A stretch of 64,000 nucleotides of DNA. Source: Paraspadella gotoi (Eukaryota; Chaetognatha). The notes under the pieces were generated by a model that worked only from the letters and a program-made list of their open reading frames with translations, ran no database searches and had not been told where the DNA came from. The position numbers were made by a program, and so were the translations under genes. Where the stretch lies: contig CM119271.1 in the NCBI GenBank assembly GCA_051294375.1, forward strand, positions 3,503,061 to 3,567,060, read 5' to 3'. This document shows, one piece after another, positions 24,129 through 33,528 of the stretch; position 1 is the first letter of the stretch, and each line of letters opens with the position of its first letter.

Positions 24129-24982
24129 AAACGCTGGAAAAAAGGTTAACGTCCTGGGAGCATTTAACATGTAAAAAACCATAATTGTTTTAGGCATTGA
24201 AAATACTACAAAACCTATCGATCGGACAAAAATGATTGGAGCGTGACACCAATCGTTAAATTAAAAACTAAGAAAATCCAACGAAAAGTCAATTCGACGA
24301 GGAAGTTTACGCCCAGAAAGCTATGACGGTTTATCTCGTCAATCTTTCATTCAAGCAATAACGAACAAGAAAAAGATAAAAAAAAAAACTCAGCAACTTG
24401 AGCGTAAACAAGATTAAAGAACCACTAATATTATAATCATTCAACATCTACGTCAACCGGTTTCTGACCGAAGAAGGAAACGAATTAAAAAAAAAAACAG
24501 GACTATACTTTATACATGGTTGACAGAGCGAGATCGGCCCAGCAGACGTTTTCAGCCCAGAATTCTCGGGCCTCCGAGCCAAGAGCGCCGCCATGTTCAT
24601 TTCGAAATAGAAAGGGGAGAAAAAAAAAAACCTGTTTTTCCTTCCGAGTTCGAGAATGCGAGAGGCAAGACCAGGGACAGAATTTAAAAAAGGACAAGAT
24701 AATCCAGAATTGTTAACTTGTGATTAGTAAAATTAGGAAGTTAAAACATAAATTCACAAGTTTTTCTTCCGGAGTTAACTTTGTCGAAAAATTTTGTGGC
24801 ATTAAATTTTTTTTTCTTAGAACGAGGTAGCTAGACTAAAAATAAACGAATTACTCTTACAATTCATACCACAGAAAAATTTGAAAAATAATTACAAACA
24901 CTGAAGTAAAAAGTGTTTTATAAAATAAAAGCCAAACTAATAGCTCGTATTAAACATTATTAATTAGGTCTTTCTATTGCAG

Positions 24983-25236
24983 GATATACATCAAACTAAA
25001 CTATTCTTAGAAATCAAAGATTCAAAAAGATTAAAAATATTCTACCAGTCATTATTCGCACACCCAAAGTAAATATAAAATTCAAATCTTTCGAACGAAT
25101 CATCAAAAGAGAGAGATCATCGTTTGTCGACGTGAGATCCAAATTAGTAAGGTATTCTCAGGGCTCTGAAAAGTTTTCCGGTGATACACCGGAAGAAAAT
25201 TTATTATCCCTTCCAGGTAGCATCATCACTTCGTAA
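24983..25236 (+). pseudogene. Second copy of the tentative plus-strand exon
   Basis: Matches 21165-21425, keeping the acceptor and the final SLPGSIITS plus stop, but seven bases shorter with indels in the first third. Confidence 0.35.
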
Positions 25237-25287
25237 TTTTTTAAAACATTTAAGGTTTTAATAAATACTTCAGAACGTCTTTTATCA

Positions 25288-25747
25288 TCAGTCATCATCT
25301 ACCGTAATGGTCGCTTCTCCTTGCAATACCCTTTTAAAATAGGGAATTCTCAGCAGTGTCTTACGTGGACACCGGAATACCTTGCCGCTCAGACGAAATT
25401 TAACGAGATCGCCTAGCGTACAAATCAAGTTGGTCAACCTAGGAATTTTGTAGAGTACGATTTCCCGCTTGAGTAGCTCCCATTCGGCAAAATTGTCGGG
25501 CAAAGCCAGAGCACCCGTGCGGAAAAATTGAGGACGTGTCGCAACATAACCCCGTCCTGATGGAGGAAAATTCGACCCTGACCGTCGAGGTTGTGGGTCG
25601 AAGCAGGTGGCCAAGTATTTCTCCCAGCAATGAGCAATTTCCGATCAGGGTGCCAAGTTTCGCTGAGAAAATTGTCCCGCCAACATTGAGAGAAACGACA
25701 GAGGATTTCAAATTATCGCTTCTTTGGTTGCGTGACGAAGTAGACAT
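25288..25747 (-). CDS. KCTD-family protein (BTB/T1 domain)
   Basis: The frame starts MSTSSRNQRSDNL. The T1-type BTB begins VVSLNVGGTIFSAKLGTLIG, continues (after a frame change) with LDGQGRIFLHQDG and LRHVLNF, then RTGALALPDNFAEWELLKRE and the closing helix VLYKIPRLTNLI. These are the standard landmarks of KCTD proteins, which are mostly adaptors for cullin-3 ubiquitin ligases. Downstream comes VKFRLSGKVFRCPRKTLL, which looks like the start of a second BTB. The frame ends at a TGA, but a donor-like GTAGAT just before it could splice to a further exon. At least two one-base indels break the frame. Since they differ from those in copy 1, sequence error is likelier than gene death. Confidence 0.82.
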
Positions 25748-26253
25748 TAAGGCTTAATTTAAGCTTAGCCTCATGGAATGGCTAACACAAAGACTGAAAA
25801 TCGCAATAGACAATTGATAAAAATCTAAAAATTCAATAATAACGCCTCATAATTCCTTTTTAAATTGATCACAGATTGACTGTCCTCAGAATTACTAATC
25901 ACAAATTGCTTTAAGCTAAGATAATTTGATATGAATATTTATAGCCTGAACTATAAAACTATATAGCGTTATTAATTCTCACGCTAACTAGTACTATATA
26001 ATGTAAATTTTGCATAAATAAACAGTTAAATCGAAATATTTCTCAATTCGCGTTTAAATACGTTCTGCAATAACTGGATAAAATAATCTTCTGACTTCAT
26101 TTGCCAAACCTCAAAAATAAAATTGATTAAAGCATGGGTATCAAATATTTAACGAAAACTACAGCATTGTAACTTGATAGACAACACAGTTCATTAAAAA
26201 AAAATAATATAAAAAACCGGTCTGTGGACATACACACCCTTCAAAACCAAAAC

Positions 26254-26622
26254 TTATTTCATCCTTATAATTAGAGAATTAAAATTTCGTTGCATCCTAT
26301 TTCTGCAGTAGGATTTGAGCCCCGAGTTTTTACCGCTATCAGTGCAAAGGGCTCCGCGTTCGGACATTTGCTGCATGTTGGGCATCGACTCCCAAAACAA
26401 ATCGAACGCATTAACGAAGAACACGGCGCTGTGGGCGTTTTTCGTCGACTTGACGGGGCAATGGACGGCGGCGATCTTCGCCATGTCGTAAAGCGCTGAG
26501 TTGAGCAGCTTGAATATCGGAGAGTCTCGGTCTGTGAAACTCGAATCGTCCGTGATATTTTTTAAGGCTTGCACTTTGGCATTTTGGGATAGGAATTCCC
26601 CAAGGTTCCAGTCACTAGCCAT
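26254..26622 (-). CDS. Unrecognised 122-residue protein sharing a domain with the next gene
   Basis: Open frame from ATG at 26622 (context AACAGATGG, in-frame TAA two codons upstream) to the stop at 26254. I do not recognise the family. About 100 residues align with the C-terminal part of the neighbouring gene at 27045-28302: LLNSALYDMAKIAAVHCP against LFTSALYDVAKAGALCSP, then a conserved F..LW...P segment and a basic C-terminal helix (LKSYCRNRMQ against LKSFVRNTMQ). Either a tandem partial duplicate or a downstream exon of that gene; the bases before the ATG also look like a splice acceptor, but a phase-0 join from the neighbour's last exon was not found. The 3' end is repeated at 22490-22565. 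Confidence 0.6.
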   Translation of the reverse strand: MASDWNLGEFLSQNAKVQALKNITDDSSFTDRDSPIFKLLNSALYDMAKIAAVHCPVKSTKNAHSAVFFVNAFDLFWESMPNMQQMSERGALCTDSGKNSGLKSYCRNRMQRNFNSLIIRMK

Positions 26623-26639
26623 CTGTTAAGGTGGGTAAA

Positions 26640-27044
26640 ATGGGGGAGAGGAAGGGGAAGGGACATTAATGACCATACGTCCGAACGCTTTGCCCTGATC
26701 TGACTTTTGCCAAAATGGATTACTCTTTAAAAAAAAAAACGGTGATTATTTTTAAACTAACGGCTGCTGTAACGGTGTGTATCTCACGCAGACCAGTTTT
26801 TTTTTTAATCAACAAAATAAATAAATAATCTGCGTCTCGTCAAATGAATAAGATCGACGAAATTTGACCATTGGCACTCAAAATCCGAATTGCTGAAAGA
26901 AACCGTGGGTTAGGTTTGTAACAAAACCTTAATCAGTTTATGTACCAGAAAAAAAAAGGAATTAAATTTTTAGCGATTTTTTTTTCAACAAAAGCAAGCT
27001 GGGGAAATGTCATCTGCCAGGGGGGGGAGGAAACAGTAAAAACA
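26640..27044. other. Spacer between the two paralogous minus genes
   Basis: Contains poly-T and poly-A runs and a G-rich stretch near 27020. No gene or repeat recognised. Confidence 0.5.
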
Positions 27045-28302
27045 TCACAAAAATTCCGACTGACTCGTTCTAGTTTCTTTTTCCAGCATTCTGTCAAGCA
27101 TCGGCCCGTAGGTCTTCTGCATAGTGTTGCGAACGAATGATTTAAGGCTGAGACTCTGAGAGCCGACCGCGAGTTTGTAACCCTCCGTCGAAAAGACCTC
27201 CAGAAAAGGTAAGGTCGTCCACAGCAAGAGAAAAATCCTCTCAAAGTGACCTCTGGCCCTCGGGTCTGACTTGTCGCTGGACGGCGAGCACAGGGCGCCG
27301 GCCTTGGCCACGTCGTAGAGCGCGCTCGTGAATAGCTTGTAATGAGGGTTCGATCTGTCCAGTATTCCGGGATCGCGCAAGCTAACTAGCATCTTGATCT
27401 TCGCGCTCTCGACCAAGTGTCTGAGGTCGTCGTCGGTGGGGTCTTCACTTACCAGTTGGCCGTCGTAGTCCTCTGGTAAGGCCAAAGAGTTGTTTGGGTC
27501 CCACTGAGCGACGGTCCCATCTGAGGTGCCGTGAGTTTTGTTCACTTCTTTCAGTAAGTCTCGCGTGGATTTGACCGGCGTTCCGTCCTCGTTCATTTCC
27601 GTCTTTACTCTAACAAACTGTTTGCCCGTCGCCGGCGAGGACGATTCCCCGGCGCCCTCGACGATGACGGCGGGCGAATTGATGGAGGACCTGGAACGAG
27701 CCTGTTTGGCGGCGCCCTGACGCATCCCCGAAGAAGCAGGTCGTTTACGAATTAACTGAGGAGGTTTCGGCGGAGAAACGGCGGCAGACGCGACGCCGTT
27801 GCCCGTCCCATTGTTCCAAGGGACGCCGCCGAGCGCGGAGGAAGAGGCGGCCATTTGGGCCGCCTGATGATAAATCGTCGGCGCGTTGGACAGAAGGTTT
27901 CCGGCGTTCAGGAAGGTGGGCTTCTCGATCAGCGCAGTGGGGTTCGTCTCGTCTAGTTCGTACTGGACGTCGTTGGGAAGAGTGATGAGACCCTCGTTCA
28001 TGAAGGAATCGCACAGGTGCTGCTTGCCAGCGAATCGGCGACCCTCTCCGGTTTCGACGAGAAGGAAGATGTTGGCATCTGTAAACGAGAATCGTATTGA
28101 GAATTGTTAAAGATTACACGAGTTGATGTGTAATTTCCTATATGAGTAAAGAACGCGTAATTGTCACAATGAATTAATTACCCGTTAATGCAGCCATCTT
28201 CATCGCGGCTTCCATGAGAATTTTGGAAAAAGAAGCCTCCATCATTTGTAGTCTGTTTACGACATTTATTATGTCTTCGTTCGAAGACATCATTGTCTCC
28301 AT
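27045..28302 (-). CDS. Unrecognised probable nuclear protein, two exons
   Basis: Exon 1 (28182-28302) starts METMMSSNEDIINVVNRL; exon 2 is 27045-28078. The junction is in phase and gives 384 residues. The N-terminal ~75 residues form a compact predicted alpha/beta region (KILMEAAMKMAALTDANIFL, then VETGEGRRFAGKQHLC). A Ser/Pro/Ala-rich middle follows with a basic cluster (RKRPASSGMRQGAAKQARSR) like a nuclear localisation signal and a sumoylation-type VKTE. The C-terminal third carries the domain shared with the 26254-26622 gene (LFTSALYDVAKAGALCSP). This suggests a transcriptional regulator, but I do not recognise the family. The acceptor before exon 1 (TTTTTCACAG) means there are non-coding exons upstream. 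Confidence 0.7.
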
Positions 28303-29655
28303 CGATCTTTTTATAACTGTGAAAAATTACAGGGAAAATATGAGCAATTATAATTAAATTGAACGAAGATATTGCTAAACTAGTAATCGGTAAGTTATCT
28401 TATTCAATAAGTAAATTTGAGGTAGTTTTTAAATTCAAAATCAATACAAGTCACTACAAAATCGAAGCTAAAAAACCTTTGCAACCACCCTTACAATTCG
28501 CGTGCTATTTTGTTTCAAAACTTATTTACTGTAATAATTTCTATTTAATGTCCTCGCGTAGCGAGCGATGAACGGACACACTACCAATTAAAAACCCAGT
28601 AAAAGTATTCATGGACTCTTTTCAAATACCTCATGATTTAAGCCAAAAAACGATTACCTGATATGAAATATGATTAAAATTCGACCAGAAGTTAAAAATC
28701 TTCCGGGTGATGATGCTAATTACGTCTATTTTCAAATACGACGAAGTACAACGAACGTTGATTGAGATTTGAGAGTGGCAAAGATTTGCTGCGTCTCTTG
28801 CTGTTTCTGTTCAACGGGAGGGCGACGACGATGATGAGGAGGAAGAAGGGAGCAGCTTTTTGCTGCCAGCGACGTTAACGGCAGAGAGCGAGAGAGAGAG
28901 AGTCAGATAGAGAGAGATTCCTTATTCTTATCCGAATCTAGTAGAGAGAGAGAGAGAGCGAGAGATAGAGAGGAAAGCAGCATCCAACGAAGTTGCAGCA
29001 TGCGTGGCGGCGAAAAGAGAGGGAGGAGAGAGAAACCCGCCACACACACAAACACGAAAACCTCTCGCACTCTCGCACGCAGGCACACAGAAAGGAAAAA
29101 AAAAGCCTGCGTTGTGGTTGAGTTTGTGTGTGTGTGTGTGGGTTGCAGCATGCGCGGCAACGAACAGCAACTTGCTGAGTCGCTGCCGCGGCGGTTGCTG
29201 CGGCGGTTGCTGCCGATGTTAGAAAGAAGCAAAGAGAAGAGGATGTTGTATCGTGCTTCTGCGTTCTGCAGCAGATCCGCGGTCGCGTCGGGGGCTGCAG
29301 CTGTTCTTTCCCATACTGACTAAATCTAATATTAATTGATTCGTAAGTTATTTTTGATGATTACACGACAGAGATGAAAAACATTGATAATTTAATTCTT
29401 GAATAGGTGAAATATAACTTTACATCGAAAGGTTTTTTGTAGAATGGTCATTATGATTATTTTTCTAAAGTTGAACCATTCGCGCGGGAATAAGAGGTTT
29501 TCAAACTAAATGTTTTTAGAATATTTTTAATTATTATTATTAATTATTAAATAAGTAAAATTACTTGATATACTATTATTTGTCAATTTTTTTTTCAATC
29601 GATTGCCATAATTATTTACATTATTTTTATTATTATTTTTATACGTATTCTTTTA
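28303..29655. promoter_or_regulatory. 5' flank of the 27045-28302 gene, GA-rich
   Basis: 28870-29300 is dense in (GA)n and (CA/GT)n tracts (28887-28915, 28941-28965, 29128-29140) and repeated TGCAGCATGCG motifs (28998, 29145). It is GC-rich compared with its surroundings, as expected of a promoter and 5' UTR, though no core element is clear. 29330-29655 is AT-rich with nothing recognised. Confidence 0.35.
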
Positions 29656-30724
29656 CTATTCTCGGGCATTGAAGTTCAACAAACACGCTGGTATATAGAA
29701 TATCGAGCACAAGAGGCTACATAAAAACGAAATCAAATATCTTGCCGTCCACGAATCCGTGTTCGTGCGGTGAAAATTGTCACTACTGTTAAATTCCCCT
29801 CGAAAATATTCCTTCCACCAAATCCCCCCGGCAACAACTCCGCTGCCGTTCGTTAGCACTGTCTAAAATTAGAATTCAATTAGCCGCACGTCATTATGAT
29901 CAAAATTTTATTTTAGGGCTAGAATTCTTACTATGATAATATTCATGAATTGGTAAAACAACTGATTTTTTGCTTTATTCAGCTCTATAAATAATAGTGT
30001 AGAGTAGTAGTCAAGGCTATTGCCTCTTTTTTTTTAACCAAACGAATGGTACCTTATACTGCGTCCAAGACATCGGCACTTTCTGTCCGTAAGGTTTGTT
30101 CGACCACCAGATGGATGCAAATATTGCCGCAGATACGAAAGACACCAATGAACAGAAGCACAACAATCCACAGAGTACTATCAGGGCAGGCCAGTCGGGC
30201 TGATCTACTCGCCATAGCATTTTTATCGCCACTAGTCCAGACAAAAAGACAAGAATCATAAGACAAACATACACTTTCCACTCGACCCACCTACTGAATA
30301 TCAGAAAAAAAATTTATATGAAATATTTTAATTCATTTATACGTTCAAATGTTCCGTAATTGACCTTTGGGGGTGATGCACATAGACCGTGGTCGAGTTA
30401 GAGAACGGGCAGGGAAATACCCAGAAGGCTTCCGAAAATATCATCGAAAGCACGGTGAGTATCAGAGCCGCCCATAGAAATCCTAAATAAAACGAGGATT
30501 ACAAAGGGTGTGGATCTCTCAAAATTGATGAATGGCGAGTGCAAAAGGTATATATTTATCGATCCTACCTGCGCACCTTTGCCCATTTTCGAGTGTCGTC
30601 GCATCCTGGCGGTGTAGTTTTCATCGGACCTCGAAGCTGGGATGGCGTTGTTGAGGTCGTTGGACACTGATGAGCCTTCTGCATTATTGTTCCAACATCT
30701 TGACCATCGGTTCACCGCCGCCAA
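29656..30724 (-). CDS. Four-helix membrane protein, family not recognised
   Basis: Exons on the minus strand: 30577-30724 and possibly further upstream, 30365-30482, 30053-30293, 29656-29862; all junctions are in phase. The first exon gives a polar cytoplasmic N-terminus. Helix 1 is FLWAALILTVLSMIFSEAFW, followed by a loop with CPFSNSTT (N-glycosylation site). Helix 2 is YVCLMILVFLSGLVAI, helix 3 ALIVLCGLLCFCSLVSFVSA. The second loop has NGS and NSS sites, then helix 4 is YLISFLCSLLCSIFYIPACL before a short tail. This is the topology of claudin, PMP22, LHFPL and nematode Clc-like tetraspans, but I could not find the claudin signature (GLW..C..C) and do not assign a family. No ATG lies in frame in the visible first exon, so the start is upstream. 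Confidence 0.62.
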
Positions 30725-30739
30725 TTCGATTTTATATTC

Positions 30740-33060
30740 GCTTGAAAAATGAAATGTACAATTACAATAAGCGAATTTTTACGACAAAGAGGTCCTATGG
30801 CCAATGGCCATCATCTGATCTCTGGGTATATACAATATAAGTTACAAAACTAAAGTATATCATCTATGAATCCTAATTATAATTTGATAGTTATAACAAT
30901 TTATATAATATAAATAAAAAGATAATTATGACCGACGAGATTATGATAAATGAAATAAAGTCACCTCATTGTTCCGAGCCCAACGCTTTTTCACAAGTAG
31001 CGTCGGCAGAATTGAATGAAGTTTTGAAGTGTATAGTCGTGCTGAACGGTTAGAATGTGATTTTACTAACTTGTAAGTAAGGTTATTTCGATCTAACACA
31101 ATTTGAAGCTTTGTAAGTTGTTCCTTGCCTTGGTCTTGGAAGTAAATAAAAGATGAATTATAGAAACGTGGATCTTTGTTTCTGCATCTATTTCTCTCGT
31201 ATGTATCATATATTATAAAATATATTTTTATTGTTTCTTTTTTCTTCGCTCTGTTCTATTTTCTCATTCCTCTTCCTGGGCTATTTTTCCACTCAATTTC
31301 TCTTTCAGCCACTAATAATATTGTCGGCAATAGTCATTGCAGAAAGTCTTTTGCACCATTTAATCGACCGTGAACAAAATTGCATCCCGAGGTGACTTAT
31401 CATGGGCCTTTCCCAGTATTACTCTGTTTTTCTTTTGTTTTCTCGTATCGGTTCTTACCCATCGGACAACACAGTCCTCGTTTGATTTTCTGACTTTTTG
31501 CCAATTTTTAAAGAAAATTGGACGAAATGTTTCACAAAATATATCGTACAAAGTTCTAATGATAAATATTATCGAAAAAAAAACAAACAAAACGAGTGAA
31601 AAAAGTACAAAGAATTCAAAAATACAATGTGTGATTTATTATATATATATATATATATATATATTTAATATATTACAATAGGATAGCTGTATGAATAATA
31701 GTAGAGAGAGAGAAGGCGGGAACGGAAACGTTTGGACCCGGGTCAATTGAGATCTCAACAATGACAAGGTTGGTCGGAGCGGTTGTTGTTATCGACGTCT
31801 TGTATAATTGTGAGGCCGTCTTGAGATTGTTGAAGCGGTTAGTGAAGATCCTGTGTAATGAGTATTATTATCATATGAAGGCTAACAATTAGTCGAAATA
31901 TGTCATAATATGTTAATGAAGATCCTGAGTAATGAGTATTATTATTGTATGAAAGCTAACAATTAGTCGAAATATGTCCGTTTTCATTTTGTTGTCAACC
32001 CTTAAAATGTTATTACTTCGTCTCTTAATCGAAATCAACGAATTGGAAAAAAAATACAATATTATTATAATAAAAAAATAAATTCACCTAACGAATTCTT
32101 TAGAAATTCCATTGTACTCCATTTGTATTGTTTAGTTTACAAATTTAAACAAATTATCGCTCTCTTCATTTTAAAATTTAAAATTTTTGATCTATTACCA
32201 TTTTTTTTTTGAAAAGTTACTTTCAAGATCTTGACTTGCATTTTGAACGTCGTACTTTAACTGTACTTTATTTATATCTTTAAACTTTTTTAGTCGTCTA
32301 CAAAGATTACCTATCTAATCATAAATGACCTTAATCTAAAAAACGAATAATTTGGTCAACTTACATAATTTGGTAAACTTGCATAATTTGGTCAAGTGGC
32401 ATAATATGTTTAACTTGTTTAACTTGCATAATTTGGTTAATTTGAATAATTTGATCAATTTGTGGATTATAGAGTCGGGATCTGCAGATCCGACTAAAAA
32501 TGAAATCTAAACAATGTTAAGACCAACAATCATATGCATATTATGCACTCTAAAATGAAACTATACATTGGCTCGGAAAATCGACTTGAGATAGATCACC
32601 TCAAATTTAAAGCAACAGGTGCTTTCAAGCGTCTTGTCGATATCTGATACAAAGACACAGATAACGAACGCAGAACATTTCAGGTGACGATTAAAAATCA
32701 ATTTCAATAAAGTTCCAGACGACAAATATTCGTAAACATTTTTTTTACTTCTGGCATAACCTGATTTTACAAGAAGACCAGTTTAACCAGTAGTACTTGT
32801 GGAAGAAAGCTCAGTAACGACCTTCCTGATCGACATATGAAGAAATCCTTACAATTTTCTACATTGAGTTTAAAAAGAAAAATCAATGGAATCTGTCGGG
32901 GTCGCGTCCATGTCACGGGTAAGTTCGACGGTTGACCTCAGTTTACTGAAGAAGAAAACAGTTTACATTCTACACAGAATCGAAAATTAATTCGTACTTG
33001 GAGGAAAGCAACCCGCTAGTCAATTAAATTTTAATTTAAATTTTTTTTTAAAATTTAGAA
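30740..33060. other. Intergenic, AT-rich; no gene recognised
   Basis: Lies between divergent genes: the tetraspan gene (-) and kynureninase (+). Holds an (AT)n run at 31638-31663, a near-direct repeat at 31855-31915 and 31916-31975 (GATCCTG.GTAATGAGTATTATTAT), and a string of variants of CATAATTTGGTCAACTTG at 32350-32460. No coding sequence seen. Confidence 0.5.
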
Positions 33061-33117
33061 GTATAGAGATGAAACGAAAAATTCGTTGTAATAGCAATTT
33101 TTTATTTTTATTAATGT

Positions 33118-33160
33118 ACATGTTTCGACTCTTAGTGTTACGAGTCTTCATCAGCAAATG
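33118..33160 (-). ncRNA. Hammerhead-ribozyme-like motif, Penelope-type
   Basis: On the minus strand the sequence reads CTGATGA (33148-33154), a 5-bp stem GACTC/GAGTC closed by a 10-base loop, then GAAAC and the self-complementary ACATGT. CTGATGA, stem II, GAAA is the invariant hammerhead core; a very short stem III such as ACATGT is typical of the hammerheads known from Penelope-like retroelements. Stem I is weak by eye, so activity is uncertain. No reverse transcriptase is visible nearby, so it is a remnant. Confidence 0.5.
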
Positions 33161-33196
33161 AATTCAATAGACCAAAATTTTTTTAAACATTAGTTT

Positions 33197-33231
<35 letters not shown>

Positions 33232-33323
33232 TTTCCAACAAAGAATTGAGCAAGGATAGTGGTCAGATGTGAGGACAGGTGAAAGTAGGGAAAGAGAGAG
33301 CAAATGATTTTTGAAATTGGTGA

Positions 33324-33415
<92 letters not shown>
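33197..33415. repeat. (GA)n microsatellite
   Basis: Two GA arrays, 33197-33231 and about 33328-33413, separated by non-repetitive sequence. It lies just upstream of the first predicted kynureninase exon. Confidence 0.95.
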
Positions 33416-33417
<2 letters not shown>

Positions 33418-33528
33418 AGGGATCAATACATTAGGCAATGTACAACAGTGAAAAATTTTAGAAAAAACTAAATATTTAACAAAAGTAATAATAATTAGAA
33501 GTAATAATCTTGTCGCCAGGTGGGCACA

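Larger units (their letters stand above)
22666..26346. repeat. Second duplicated segment, copy 2
   Basis: Restarts at TTATTAGGGAGCAGC, which matches 19593, and runs through PACSIN exon 1 to beyond the KCTD-like frame. It contains two internal gaps, and the sequence AAACGCTGGAAAAAAGG to AAAAGTCAA occurs three times in all (about 20388-20540, 23569-23728, 24129-24292), twice beside gaps. Confidence 0.9.

Noticed and set aside
28020-28302. MADS-box-like similarity (ALTDANIFLLVE against SVLTGTQVLLLVAS)
   Set aside because: The basic DNA-contact half of the MADS box is absent, so the resemblance is probably chance.
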